Positions 42,023 to 50,273 of a stretch of 64,000 nt of DNA are shown piece by piece; position 1 is the first letter of the stretch, and each line of letters starts with the position of its first letter. The DNA is from Chloroflexota bacterium. GTDB taxonomy: Bacteria; Chloroflexota; Dehalococcoidia; Lucifugimonadales; UBA2985. Position numbers and translations under genes: made by a program. Location of the stretch: NCBI GenBank assembly GCA_028877205.1, contig JAPPHY010000011.1, forward strand, positions 81,869 to 145,868, given 5' to 3'. Under the pieces are notes generated by a model. It searched no databases and was not told the DNA's origin. It saw nothing but the letters and a program-made list of their open reading frames with translations.

Positions 42023-42850
42023 CTAGCCTACGGCGGCAGGCGCCTGCAGGCCGCAGAAGACCTCGTAGTCGATGAGCTCGTCGATGGTTGGATTGTCGCC
42101 GCACAGGGGGCACTGCTTGTTGCGCCGCAGCCTCACTGTGCGGAACTCCATGCTGAGCGCGTCTATGAGCAGCAGCCGGCCGACCAGCGGCTCGCCCTGC
42201 CCGAGGATGACCTTGATGGTCTCCGTGGCCTGGATGCTGCCAACCATGCCGGGCAGCGCCCCGAGAACACCCGCCTCCGCGCAGCTGGGCACTGCGCCCG
42301 GCGGCGGCGGCGTGGGGAAGAGGCAGCGATAGCACCCCTGACCGGGCACGAACACGCTGGCCTGCCCGTCGAACAGCAGGATGCTGCCGTCCACCAGCGT
42401 CTTGCCGCAGAGGTAGGATGCGTCGTTCACCAGGTAGCGGGCCGGGAAGTTATCAGCGCCGTTCACCACGATGTCGTACTGGGAGATGATCTCCATTGCG
42501 TTCTCGGAGGTCAGGGGCGCCTCGTGGCTCACCACCTTCACGCCGGAGTTGTACTCATGAAGCGTCTCCTGTGCGGAGAGCACCTTGGGCCGGCCCACGT
42601 CGTGCTCGTGGTGGAGGATCTGACGCTGGAGGTTGCTCATCTCGACCACGTCGAAGTCCACGATGCCGAGCGTGCCCACACCCGCGAGGCCCAGGTACAG
42701 CGCAACGGGCGAGCCTAGCCCGCCGGCCCCCACGATGAGCACCTTCGCCTCAAGGAGCTTCCTCTGTCCGCTGCTGCCCACCTGGGGCATGATGATATGC
42801 CGACTGTACCGCTTAACCTGCTCCGGCGAGAGCGCTGTAGTCTGTGTCAT
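42023..42850 (-). CDS. moeB: MoeB/ThiF-like adenylyltransferase
   Basis: 275-aa E1-like enzyme that adenylates the C-terminal glycine of MoaD/CysO/ThiS. Seen: VKRYSRHIIMPQVG, the ATP loop GAGGLGSPVALYL near residue 42, DFDVVEMSNLQRQI near 66, and zinc cysteines in GCYRCLFP and CPLCGDNP. It lacks the rhodanese domain found in MoeZ, so the sulfur donor is elsewhere. Forty-one bases before cysM on the same strand, which suggests cysteine synthesis via a thiocarboxylated carrier. The nearest carrier is at 21892. Confidence 0.88.
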   Translation of the reverse strand: MTQTTALSPEQVKRYSRHIIMPQVGSSGQRKLLEAKVLIVGAGGLGSPVALYLGLAGVGTLGIVDFDVVEMSNLQRQILHHEHDVGRPKVLSAQETLHEYNSGVKVVSHEAPLTSENAMEIISQYDIVVNGADNFPARYLVNDASYLCGKTLVDGSILLFDGQASVFVPGQGCYRCLFPTPPPPGAVPSCAEAGVLGALPGMVGSIQATETIKVILGQGEPLVGRLLLIDALSMEFRTVRLRRNKQCPLCGDNPTIDELIDYEVFCGLQAPAAVG

Positions 42851-42990
42851 GTGCCAAGTCCTCCTGGGTGCCTCTGAAACCGCGCGGGAACTCCCGCCTC
42901 GGCCTGCTAGTTTACAATAAAGATGCCCCGCGTTCTACACCTGCCGGAACCTGGGCGGTTGATCGGCCTCGGGGCCGTGGAACGGGGCGG

Positions 42991-43428
42991 CTAGATCTGG
43001 TACATCCCCCGCCCGCTGGATCGCCTCTGCCGGTTCGCCAAGTCCGCAATGGTAGTGGAACTCAGCACGCTGTCTATGGCGTCCTCCACGGAGCGCCACA
43101 CCTCGCGCTGGGCGCAGTTGCCGGACAGGGTACACTCGTCGGGCTCGTTGATGCAGTCCAAAGACGCTCCGCTGCCGTCCAGGCCCGCCATGACCATGCC
43201 CAGGCTTATCTCGTCCGGGGACTTGGCGAGCACGTGGCCTCCCTGAGGCCCTCGCCGGCTGCGGATGAACCCGAACTTGCCAAGGGTGGTGAGCAGGTTC
43301 TCCAGATACGGCTCCGGTATGCTCTGGCGGTCCGCAATCTCCACGGTCTGCACGGAGCCGTCTCCGTACCGCTGCGCCAGCTCCACGAGCGCCCGCACAC
43401 CGTAGTCCACCTTCATCGGCACTCGCAT
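42991..43428 (-). CDS. Rrf2-family regulator (IscR/CymR-like)
   Basis: 145-aa winged-helix regulator: MKVDYGVRALVELAQRYG, then QSIPEPYLENLLTTLGKFGF (recognition helix) and SRRGPQGGHVLAKSPDEI (wing). Three cysteines near residues 91-104 (DCINEPDECTLSGNC) recall the Fe-S cysteines of IscR, though spacing is six plus five residues. CymR, a relative, controls cysteine metabolism, and this gene sits just upstream of moeB-cysM on the same strand, so cysteine- or Fe-S-responsive control is likely (inference). GAGGAGG precedes the ATG. Confidence 0.85.
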   Translation of the reverse strand: MRVPMKVDYGVRALVELAQRYGDGSVQTVEIADRQSIPEPYLENLLTTLGKFGFIRSRRGPQGGHVLAKSPDEISLGMVMAGLDGSGASLDCINEPDECTLSGNCAQREVWRSVEDAIDSVLSSTTIADLANRQRRSSGRGMYQI

Positions 43429-43459
43429 CCAACCACCTCCTCAGTGCGTCCGTTACCGG

Positions 43460-43489
43460 ATTATAGCACCGACGCTTGCTCAGCTTCAA
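43460..43489 (-). promoter_or_regulatory. Promoter of the Rrf2-moeB-cysM group
   Basis: On the minus strand TTGAAG (43484-43489), 18-base spacer, consensus TATAAT (43460-43465), 32 bases before the Rrf2 start. Confidence 0.6.
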
Positions 43490-43554
43490 GTACGGCTATA
43501 TCATACGCATCGCGCCGTGGCACAATCGAATTGCGCATATCTGAGAGGAAGCAT

Positions 43555-44064
43555 TTGCAGCACAGGATTCGGGCGGCAGCGATTGTGGTCGAAGGCGATT
43601 CGGTGCTCCTAGTCCAACATCAGCACGACGATATCGGAGGCGGACGATCCTGGTGGGTGCCGCCGGGGGGTGGTGTGGAAGGCGACGAGTCGCTCATTGA
43701 GTGCGCGATGCGGGAGACCCTGGAAGAGACGGGGCTGTCGGTGGAGGTTGGCAGGCTGGCCTATGTCCGAGAGTTCGTGGAGCCCGGCTACCACCACTGC
43801 GAGGTGTTCTTCGTCGCAACTTCGTACACGGGTGCGCTGGTGACCGGCAGCAACCCCGGGACCGGCGTCTTCGACGTTGACCACCTCATCAAGGACGTGA
43901 GGTTTGTGCGCAGGGACGAGATGGCGGGGATGACCATCTACCCGGAGGAGATCAAGACGACATTCTGGGACGACCTGGCAGACGGCTTCTCCGGAACCAG
44001 GTACCTAGGGGTATCGAGGTCTGAGACCAAGACTTATCTCGACTCCCAGGTTGGGGCCGGTTGA
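43555..44064 (+). CDS. NUDIX hydrolase (second)
   Basis: 169-aa NUDIX protein with the full box G-x5-E-x7-RETLEETGLSVEV (residues about 39-65, opening GGGVEGDESLIEC). TTG start taken because GAGAGGAA lies seven bases upstream and the domain begins immediately (HRIRAAAIVVEGD). Not closely alike to the NUDIX at 22639. Substrate unknown. Confidence 0.83.
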   Translation: MQHRIRAAAIVVEGDSVLLVQHQHDDIGGGRSWWVPPGGGVEGDESLIECAMRETLEETGLSVEVGRLAYVREFVEPGYHHCEVFFVATSYTGALVTGSNPGTGVFDVDHLIKDVRFVRRDEMAGMTIYPEEIKTTFWDDLADGFSGTRYLGVSRSETKTYLDSQVGAG

Positions 44065-44374
44065 CGCTGAGTCTCTTGTGAGGGGAGGTGCAGGATGCCC
44101 ATCGAGATTCCCACTGGGCTAGGGGGAGCAGACCGAGGCATGGCCGAGGTTCCGGACGACCCGTGCTTCAACTGCGAAGTCATCATCGGACACTCCGAGA
44201 AGGGTATACCGGAATAGACCGAGCTGACGTTCACGATCGTGAACTGGTCCCACTTTGAGCTGGGGGAAAGGCCCCCGTCAGACTTGAATGTGACGTGATC
44301 GCCAGCCTGGAACAGGAGCACGAGATCGCCCGCCTAATCAGGCGATTTCTGTAGAGGTGCCGCCGCCAATTCAA
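44065..44374. other. Spacer with palindrome and disputed small frames
   Basis: About 310 bases. It holds the perfect 16-bp palindrome GTTCACGATCGTGAAC (44229-44244), and a possible 40-residue gene (44095-44217). A minus-strand frame over the same bases (AGDHVTFKSDGG, then WDQFTIVNVSSVYSG) reads like a protein fragment but opens right after a stop codon, so it may be a remnant. Confidence 0.4.
44095..44217 (+). CDS. Possible 40-aa CxxC micro-protein
   Basis: ATG with AGGGGAGGTG five bases upstream; 40 residues ending PCFNCEVIIGHSEKGIPE, so one CxxC pair. The good ribosome site and proximity to the NUDIX gene favour translation, but composition is weak evidence and a competing minus-strand frame exists. 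No family recognised. Confidence 0.3.
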   Translation: MPIEIPTGLGGADRGMAEVPDDPCFNCEVIIGHSEKGIPE

Positions 44375-45778
44375 CTACGGCAAGAGGATAGTGTCCTGCA
44401 TGCGGGTCGCCAGCTCTGGGTACTCGATTCCTCTCCGGCCGGTCCTGCCGTCAACCGTGGTCCGAATCGTCTGGCGTACTTCCGTGAGGTCCGCCGGAGT
44501 TACCGAGTCGATGTATGCGTCGATTTCCTCGCCCTCCAGCTGCACGAGCCTCAGAAACAGCTCGTACAGCGAAGCGCCTGAGAGGCGGCCGTTGCTCTCG
44601 AACTCCGGCCGCAGATGAGCCAGCTCGGGGTCGTACAGCACCGCCGTCCAAATGAGCAGCCTTCCCCGGTCGTAGCCCTCTCGGCCGTATAACTCAGCGT
44701 TGGGCAAGCTGGCAACCGAGTCGCCAATTGCGCTAATGGTGGAGTCCTGGAAATACCAGCCCTGAGGAAACGCAGACACCTCGATGCCGATTTGTTCCTC
44801 TAGAATCCTGAAGTTGGCAACCTCGAAGGTCATGGCCACGGCCTCCACGAACGCCCTCCAAGTCAGGACTTGGTCGGGAGTTGGCCCTGCCTCATATCCC
44901 CTCCAGCCCAATCCGGGCACTAGAATCTCATGCAGCCCGTGCCCCACCTCGTGGAACGCAACGCTGAGTGCCCGTGGAAGGAGGTTGTCTGCGTTGACGA
45001 ACATGTGGATACCGTCCTCCTTCACCCTACAGCACCAGCCAGCAAACGCCTTCAATGCGGAGGCGCCCTCCTCGTCCGAGACCCTCCAGTAGTCCTGCGT
45101 CGAGAGAATTCGAACCCGAAACCCCTCTTGCTCAGGAGTCCTTCCGGACAGGTGGAAGTAGGTGTTCTCGAACACCTCAAGCAGCAGGTTGGAGTTATCG
45201 AAGTGCACGGCCCCATCGGCGCTGTAGGTGGTCGAGAAGGTCTGTCGCACGGGCCTCACCACCCTCTCCAGCAGCTCCTTCAACTCTTCCGACGTCAGTG
45301 GTTGGAACGGAATAGGTGTAGCAGTTGGCACGGCTGTGGCCGTCGGCACTGGCGTCGGCGTGGCAGTCGGGGCTTGCGTGGGCGTTGCGGTGGGTGCAGG
45401 CGTGGGAGTCGGCACCGGTGTTGAAGTTGGCAACCGCGTCGGTGTCGCTATAGGCGTCGTTGCGGGAGTCGGCACAGGCGTTGCAGTTGGGCGCGGAGTT
45501 GGCGACGCGGTCGGCGTAGGCACAGGCGTTGGCGGCGCGGTACGAGGGGCCGTGGGCGGCGCAGTCAGAGTTGGGACGACGGTGGGGGTCGGCGTTGCAG
45601 AGGGAGCCGCGGTCGGCGATGGCATGCTGGTCGCTGTGGGCGGCGGCGTGTCCGTCGGCCTGGGCGTTGGTGTCGGCTCCGCGCACCCGGCCAGCAGCGC
45701 GGCCGCGGCAAGCGCCGCAATTAGCGATGCGAGGCGCAGGCCGGATATGGTGCGCTTAGGCTGGAGGGAGTCCATCAT
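44375..45778 (-). CDS. Lipoprotein zinc metallopeptidase with Thr/Pro stalk
   Basis: 467-aa predicted lipoprotein: signal helix with a clear lipobox LLAGC near residue 32, then about 125 residues of Thr/Pro/Ala repeats (for example PTPTPVPTATAVPT), then a peptidase-like domain with FHEVGHGLHEIL near residue 275 (HExxH) and a downstream FVEAVAMTFE that could supply the third ligand. Similar in plan to the protein at 38240-40315, but the catalytic domain differs. The stalk probably spans the cell envelope. Substrates unknown. Because of its repeats, this region is prone to assembly and alignment errors. Confidence 0.75.
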   Translation of the reverse strand: MMDSLQPKRTISGLRLASLIAALAAAALLAGCAEPTPTPRPTDTPPPTATSMPSPTAAPSATPTPTVVPTLTAPPTAPRTAPPTPVPTPTASPTPRPTATPVPTPATTPIATPTRLPTSTPVPTPTPAPTATPTQAPTATPTPVPTATAVPTATPIPFQPLTSEELKELLERVVRPVRQTFSTTYSADGAVHFDNSNLLLEVFENTYFHLSGRTPEQEGFRVRILSTQDYWRVSDEEGASALKAFAGWCCRVKEDGIHMFVNADNLLPRALSVAFHEVGHGLHEILVPGLGWRGYEAGPTPDQVLTWRAFVEAVAMTFEVANFRILEEQIGIEVSAFPQGWYFQDSTISAIGDSVASLPNAELYGREGYDRGRLLIWTAVLYDPELAHLRPEFESNGRLSGASLYELFLRLVQLEGEEIDAYIDSVTPADLTEVRQTIRTTVDGRTGRRGIEYPELATRMQDTILLP

Positions 45779-45919
45779 TCGGCGGCTCCAAAGCTGGCAG
45801 TCGGCAGAGGCAGCAATTTGTGTTGGAATTATCCTACTGGAAGTCGGATGTGGGAAAAGAGTCCCACGCCCTGCGGTTCAGGTCTGCGGCCTGGTCGGTA
45901 AGCCGTGACATGAAGGCTG

Positions 45920-47380
45920 CTATATCCCTATCCCGTACTCCGCCCAGCGGCCGTCCACCAGCGCCCTGATCTCGTCAGACATCACGATGTCCGGCGGCCA
46001 CTCCCGCTGCCGGCCCTCCAGCGGGCCCTTCGCCGTGGCGTCGATGCCAACCTTGCTGCCGAATCGCGCCGTCGGCGATGCGTGGTCAAGGTCGTCGACC
46101 GGGCCGGCGGCGATGGTGATGTCGCGGGAGGCGTCGAGGTTGTTCGTCACGCGCCACGCCACCTCCGACACGTCCTGCACGTTCACGAACTCGTCCACCA
46201 CGATGATCGCCTTCGCCAACATCATCAGCCCCAGGCCCCACAGCGCGTACATCACCTTCTGCGCCTGGCCGGGGTACTCCTTCCTGATGGACACGATCAC
46301 CAGGTTGTGGAACACGCCCTCCGCCGGCATGTTCACGTCCACGATCTCCGGCAGCACCATCTGCATGATGGGCAGGAAGAGACGTTCCGTGGCCTTGCCC
46401 ATGTAGTAGTCCTCCTGCACGGGCCGGCCGACCAGGATGGTGGGATAGATGGGGTTGCTGCGACGCGTGATGGCGGTGAGGTGGAACACGGGATACGAGT
46501 CGGCCATGGAGTAGTAGCCGGTGTGGTCGCCGAAGGGGCCCTCGATGCGCGTCTCGCCGGGCACCACGTAGCCCTCCAGCACGATCTCAGCGTGCGCCGG
46601 CACCTCCAAGTCCACCGTGGCGCACTTCACGACCTCCACGCCCTCCTCGCGGATGACGCCCGAGATGGCCAGCTCGTCCAGGCCGGGCGGCAGCGGCGCC
46701 GACCCCGACCACAGCGTCGTGGGGTCGCCGCCCAGCGCGACGGCCACGTCCAGGCGCTCCCGCCCCATGCCCTGCGCAGCCCGCTCGTGGTGTGTGCCCA
46801 CTTTGTGAGTCTGCCAGTGCATCCCCGCAGTCTGACCATCGTAGACCTGCATCCGGTAGGTGCCCACGTTTCGAGCGCCGGTCTCCGGGTCGCGCGTGAT
46901 CACGAGAGGCAGCGTGATGAACCGGCCGGCGTCCTCGGGCCAGCACTTGAGGATGGGCAGCGAGTTGAGATTGGCGTCGCGGCCGGTGAGCACGACCTCC
47001 TGGCACGGCGCGTTGCGCACCGTCTTGGGCTGCGTGCCGGCGATCTTCGCCAGGTCTATGAGCGTCTTCGCCTTGTTCACTAGCCCCTTCGGCGGGCCCT
47101 GCGTGAGCGCCAGCAGCTTGCGGACGCGGTCGCCAAGCTCGTCGAGCTCCTCCACGCCCAGCGCCCACGCGATGCGCTTCATCGAGCCATACGTGTTGAT
47201 GAGCACGGGCATGTCGAAGCCCTCCACGTTCTCGAAGAGGAGGGCCGGGCCGCCGCGCTTGACCACGCGGTCGTTGATCTCGGTGATCTCGAGGTCGCGG
47301 CTGACCGGCGCCTTGATGCGAGCCAGCTCGCCGCGATCCTCCAGGAATGTGATGAACTCGCGAATGTCCTTGAACTTCAT
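45920..47380 (-). CDS. ubiD: UbiD-family prenylated-FMN-dependent decarboxylase
   Basis: 486-aa UbiD-family (reversible) decarboxylase of aromatic or alpha,beta-unsaturated acids. Seen: VSRDLEITEINDRV, ITRDPETGARNVGTYRMQV (around the prFMN-binding arginine), and the catalytic strand EGPFGDHTGYYS near residue 275. prFMN is made by UbiX, which is not in the window. Length and domain order match E. coli UbiD (497 aa). Start ATG with GAAGGAGAA upstream; the ATG overlaps the TetR gene's TGA (ATGA), so the two are co-translated and the decarboxylase is the likely regulated target. Confidence 0.88.
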   Translation of the reverse strand: MKFKDIREFITFLEDRGELARIKAPVSRDLEITEINDRVVKRGGPALLFENVEGFDMPVLINTYGSMKRIAWALGVEELDELGDRVRKLLALTQGPPKGLVNKAKTLIDLAKIAGTQPKTVRNAPCQEVVLTGRDANLNSLPILKCWPEDAGRFITLPLVITRDPETGARNVGTYRMQVYDGQTAGMHWQTHKVGTHHERAAQGMGRERLDVAVALGGDPTTLWSGSAPLPPGLDELAISGVIREEGVEVVKCATVDLEVPAHAEIVLEGYVVPGETRIEGPFGDHTGYYSMADSYPVFHLTAITRRSNPIYPTILVGRPVQEDYYMGKATERLFLPIMQMVLPEIVDVNMPAEGVFHNLVIVSIRKEYPGQAQKVMYALWGLGLMMLAKAIIVVDEFVNVQDVSEVAWRVTNNLDASRDITIAAGPVDDLDHASPTARFGSKVGIDATAKGPLEGRQREWPPDIVMSDEIRALVDGRWAEYGIGI

Positions 47381-48012
47381 GGCTTCTCCTTCACGGCCGC
47401 CTCCGCTCCTATGCTCCGCAGCAGCAGGCCGCGCAGGTCGTGCAGGGCGCCCTCCAGCGGCTCCGGCTGCCCGGTGTAGAGCCAGCGCACGATGACCTCG
47501 TTCACGGCGCCCATCCACACGTAGGCGGTGAGCTCCGTGTCGACGGGCGGTATCGATCCCTCCTCGACGGCCTCGTCGAGGTGCGACCTGATGGCGTCGG
47601 CAAAGCGGGAGTGTATGGCGAGCAGGCGCTCGTCGAATGCGCGGCCCAGGCCCACACCGCCCACGAGCAGTATCTTGGCCAAGCTGCGGTGACGCGTGAA
47701 CGTACGGAACACCGTGTCCAGGGCGGCGGTCACCTTGGCCAGCGCACCGCTCTCCCGGCTGATGGCCTCCTCCGTGGAGCGGGCCAGGTGCGAGATGAGC
47801 CGGTCCACCAGCGAGAAGAATATCTCCTGCTTGCTGGGGAAGTGGAAGTAGAATGAGCCCTTGGACGTGCTGGACGCCCGGACGATGTCATCCACGGCCG
47901 AGCCGTGATAGCCCTTCTCGGAGAAGACCTCCTCGGCGGCATCCAGGATGCGCTGCCGGGTGGCCTCCTTGCCCTCCTGGGCGGGCCGCAGACGCGACTC
48001 CCTGACCTCCAT
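47377..48012 (-). CDS. TetR-family transcriptional repressor
   Basis: 211-aa repressor. N-terminal helix-turn-helix: ATRQRILDAAEEVFSEKGYH, then VDDIVRASSTSKGSFYFHF with the conserved FYFHF tail. The C-terminal ligand domain is helical and unassigned. Start ATG at 48012 follows GGAGG by five bases; a GTG two codons earlier overlaps that site. A perfect palindrome lies 14 bases in front of the ATG (48026-48041). It overlaps and probably controls ubiD, sensing an acyl-CoA or aromatic ligand (inference). Confidence 0.88.
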   Translation of the reverse strand: MEVRESRLRPAQEGKEATRQRILDAAEEVFSEKGYHGSAVDDIVRASSTSKGSFYFHFPSKQEIFFSLVDRLISHLARSTEEAISRESGALAKVTAALDTVFRTFTRHRSLAKILLVGGVGLGRAFDERLLAIHSRFADAIRSHLDEAVEEGSIPPVDTELTAYVWMGAVNEVIVRWLYTGQPEPLEGALHDLRGLLLRSIGAEAAVKEKP

Positions 48013-48025
48013 GCTCACCTCCGGG

Positions 48026-48041
48026 GACCGACCGGTCGGTC
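48026..48041. promoter_or_regulatory. TetR-type operator palindrome
   Basis: Perfect 16-bp palindrome GACCGACCGGTCGGTC placed between the promoter region and the ribosome site of the TetR-ubiD operon. Sequence and placement are typical for TetR-family autoregulation; binding is inferred. Confidence 0.65.
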
Positions 48042-48092
48042 TACAGTCTAGTGAGGGCGCTGTCGAGAGTCAATATCGGGCATGCCTGCGGG

Positions 48093-48305
48093 CTAGCGCG
48101 CCCTGGGGGCGTGCATGGCGCCGCTGGTGATGGGCTCGTTCAGGTATACGTCTCCGTTGCGAATCTTGATGTTGAAGCCGCAGTCCGGTTGGGTGCAGAC
48201 CCAAGCCTTGTAGTGGATGGGCGCCCCCTGGCTCCCGAAGTCCGAAAGAGGTACGAGGTCGCCATCGTTGCACTTCTTGCACTTGGGTATGATCAGATTC
48301 TCCAC
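48093..48305 (-). CDS. Zinc-ribbon-like small protein
   Basis: 70-aa protein with two Cys pairs: CKKC near residue 9 and CTQPDC near residue 35, giving a likely zinc ribbon. The GTG start follows GGGAGGAGG by about six bases and removes an unlikely 15-residue extension. Ends HAPRAR. Upstream of the TetR/ubiD operon on the same strand but separated from it. Function unknown. Confidence 0.6.
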   Translation of the reverse strand: MENLIIPKCKKCNDGDLVPLSDFGSQGAPIHYKAWVCTQPDCGFNIKIRNGDVYLNEPITSGAMHAPRAR

Positions 48306-48412
48306 GAAAGCCTCCTCCCTGCCGGTTCGAAACTTTGAGAAGTATATCACGAACGGTTCGCGGCGGCAAGCGACGGGCTAGCCAAGTTGTGGGCTGGCAA
48401 GCTGAAAGGGAG

Positions 48413-48418
48413 TATAAT
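48413..48418 (+). promoter_or_regulatory. Consensus -10 before the PD-(D/E)XK nuclease gene
   Basis: TATAAT at 48413-48418, 48 bases before the nuclease ATG. The nearest -35-like sequence, TTGTGG (48387-48392), is 20 bases away, so the promoter is only partly convincing. Confidence 0.4.
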
Positions 48419-48465
48419 CCAGACTGACGTAATGTGAGTCTGCGAGGGCCATAGCTTCAGAGCAG

Positions 48466-49725
48466 ATGGCAATAATGAGTGAACAGGACGGCATAACCAC
48501 GCCGCAAGAGGCGTTGCAGGATCTTATCCTTGACCCCGACCTTGAGCACCTAGAAGACCTGCTCGCGGACTTCAACTTGTTTGACGTCCTTGGTATAGCG
48601 CGAGCGGAGCTACAGCACTCCGCTTTCTTGGCTTGGCTCTTGGATCCCCGCGGCTCCCACGGTCTCCGTGAATACTTCCTTAGAACTTTCCTCTTCAAGG
48701 CTGCAGAAGAGGCAAGTAGCCTTGGAATCGGGGACATCACTCCGCTTGAAGTTGACTCATGGAAGCTCAGCGACATAGAGGTAGCCACCGAGCGCCACTA
48801 CATAGATATCCTGGTTCTCGGCAGAAGCGACGGCTTTGTTTGTCTCATAGAGAACAAAATAGGTGCCAGTGAACACTCCAATCAACTCAGCCGCTACCTG
48901 AGCACAGTTGAAAGCGAATATGAAGGCCTAGACCCATTTCCGGTATTCTTGACCCCGGACGGAGTTGAGCCTGAGTCTCAGGCTGACGCAGAGAGGTACG
49001 TGCCATTCGACTATGGAGAGATTGCCGACCTCATTGAACGGACGTTGAAGACTCGCGGCTCTACCATAAGCGGGAGCGTCACCGATTTCCTAGAGCAGTA
49101 CGCGCGGTCGCTCAGGAGGCATGTAGTGAATGACAGAGACAATGTTGATGAGTTGGCTAATCGCATTTACGACAATCATCGAACTGCAATAGACCTCATC
49201 ATTAGAGCACAATCGAACAGAGCCGCCATAGACTGGAAGATCGTGCGCGCCGCGCTAGAAAGACACTCGCCGGACGACTTTCAGGATGACTATCACAGCC
49301 GTACAATTCTCAGGCGCTTTTCGCGCTCCCTCGACGAAATAGATCAGCTAAAGGAAGGAGCGGGATGGACAGAATCGGGCCGCCTGCTTCTCTTTGAGTT
49401 CAAGTACGAGGGTGGCACCCTGAACCTTTACCTGTACATAGGACCAGGTACAGAGGAGGCTCAGAAGACACGCGAGCGCTTGAAGGGCTTAGCTGACAAT
49501 AGGAAGATCCCGGGAGTTTCAATGAGGCCAGCCGGAAGACTTGGAAAGTGGCACTTCATATACCGGCGGCCTATTCTTAGCCAGGAGGAGTTGAGGTCAT
49601 CTGACTCTGACATGGTTAGTCAGAAGGTAGAGGACGCAACCAGAGAGTTCTATGACAAGGACTACTGGCCTATAGTGAATGCAATACGCGAGGAGTTCGG
49701 GCTACCGGCAGTTAGTCCCACTTGA
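48466..49725 (+). CDS. PD-(D/E)XK nuclease-superfamily protein (PDDEXK_4-like)
   Basis: 419-aa protein. Residues about 35-130 show the PD-(D/E)XK_4 plan: an early glutamate in AELQHSAFLAWLLDP, the central aspartate in HYIDILVLGRSDG, and IENKIGASEHSNQLSRY as the E-x-K pair. The long C-terminal half (about 250 residues) is not recognised. Stand-alone proteins of this group are often linked to defence or DNA repair. The gene is visibly AT-richer with different codon choice than its neighbours, consistent with transfer. ATG 48466 or 48475; weak ribosome site. No partner genes adjacent. Confidence 0.7.
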   Translation: MAIMSEQDGITTPQEALQDLILDPDLEHLEDLLADFNLFDVLGIARAELQHSAFLAWLLDPRGSHGLREYFLRTFLFKAAEEASSLGIGDITPLEVDSWKLSDIEVATERHYIDILVLGRSDGFVCLIENKIGASEHSNQLSRYLSTVESEYEGLDPFPVFLTPDGVEPESQADAERYVPFDYGEIADLIERTLKTRGSTISGSVTDFLEQYARSLRRHVVNDRDNVDELANRIYDNHRTAIDLIIRAQSNRAAIDWKIVRAALERHSPDDFQDDYHSRTILRRFSRSLDEIDQLKEGAGWTESGRLLLFEFKYEGGTLNLYLYIGPGTEEAQKTRERLKGLADNRKIPGVSMRPAGRLGKWHFIYRRPILSQEELRSSDSDMVSQKVEDATREFYDKDYWPIVNAIREEFGLPAVSPT

Positions 49726-50273
49726 AAGGGTGTTGGCCTCCCTGCCACCCTCTTGCCCCGCCGCGAGTGGCATAATCCTGTCGCGGCAATCACCGCGGGC
49801 GCATTGCGCTGATCCCCGCATCGGCGTGCAGATCAGGCTCTGATCTGGCCCATTCACTTCACACGATCTACACCGGGTGCCTAGGACCTCGTGGGCCGCG
49901 GTGCTGTAGCATGCCAGCGATGAAGGGCTCAGGTTTCGAGCTCTGTTCCTCCCTTCTGAAGAATCCAGAGAGCCTAGCAGGGGCAGTGGGATTGGTTCGA
50001 GTCCAGTTGAGTCGGAATACGCCTGCGGGTCATCAATCACTGCATCCGTCTCATCGTGGGCTCCTTCCGATGCACCAAGGGAACCGGTGCTAACGACCAT
50101 TTAGACCCCAGCACTATCGGAGGCATTGAAAATGAGATTGCTTGTTTGATATGCCATATCACTATATGGAGGTTTGATGGGCATAACTGATATTGACATG
50201 AGGGAACATCTATGATACCTTATCTCGCTTTGCTGCATTGGGGATAACAAGTGACAAGTTGAGAGGAGGAGCC
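49726..50273. other. Long spacer with operator-like palindrome and possible leader peptide
   Basis: About 550 bases with no recognised gene. The right third is AT-rich and holds the palindrome at 50147-50161, then GGAGG (50168-50172) and a 12-residue frame (50177-50215) that could be a leader peptide. The middle holds GGTTCGAGTCC, which recalls a tRNA T-loop but has no matching acceptor arm. Confidence 0.4.
50147..50161. promoter_or_regulatory. 15-bp operator-like palindrome
   Basis: Perfect inverted repeat TGATATG-C-CATATCA, directly before an AT-rich -10-like stretch (50161-50170) and 113 bases before the flavoprotein start. A regulator for it cannot be named; an iron- or metal-responsive one is possible given the FeoB-like gene. 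Confidence 0.45.

Noticed and set aside
44034-44321. 95-codon minus-strand frame in the spacer after the second NUDIX gene
   Set aside because: Some residues look protein-like, but it opens directly after a stop, overlaps the NUDIX gene and the palindrome, and matches no family.
45228-45908. Plus-strand Gly/Val-rich frame opposite the lipoprotein stalk
   Set aside because: It is the reverse reading of the Thr/Pro repeat; low-complexity artefact.
46082-47083. Long open frame on the plus strand opposite ubiD
   Set aside because: It mirrors the codon pattern of a well-supported decarboxylase gene, has no family features and is His/Arg/Val-rich as GC-rich antisense frames are.
49985-50010. tRNA-like T-arm (GGTTCGAGTCC)
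   Set aside because: A five-pair stem can be drawn, but no matching acceptor, D-arm or anticodon arm is present at tRNA distances.
49702-50100. 132-codon minus-strand frame between nuclease and flavoprotein
   Set aside because: No recognisable family, no ribosome site, overlaps the nuclease end; could be a remnant but cannot be supported.
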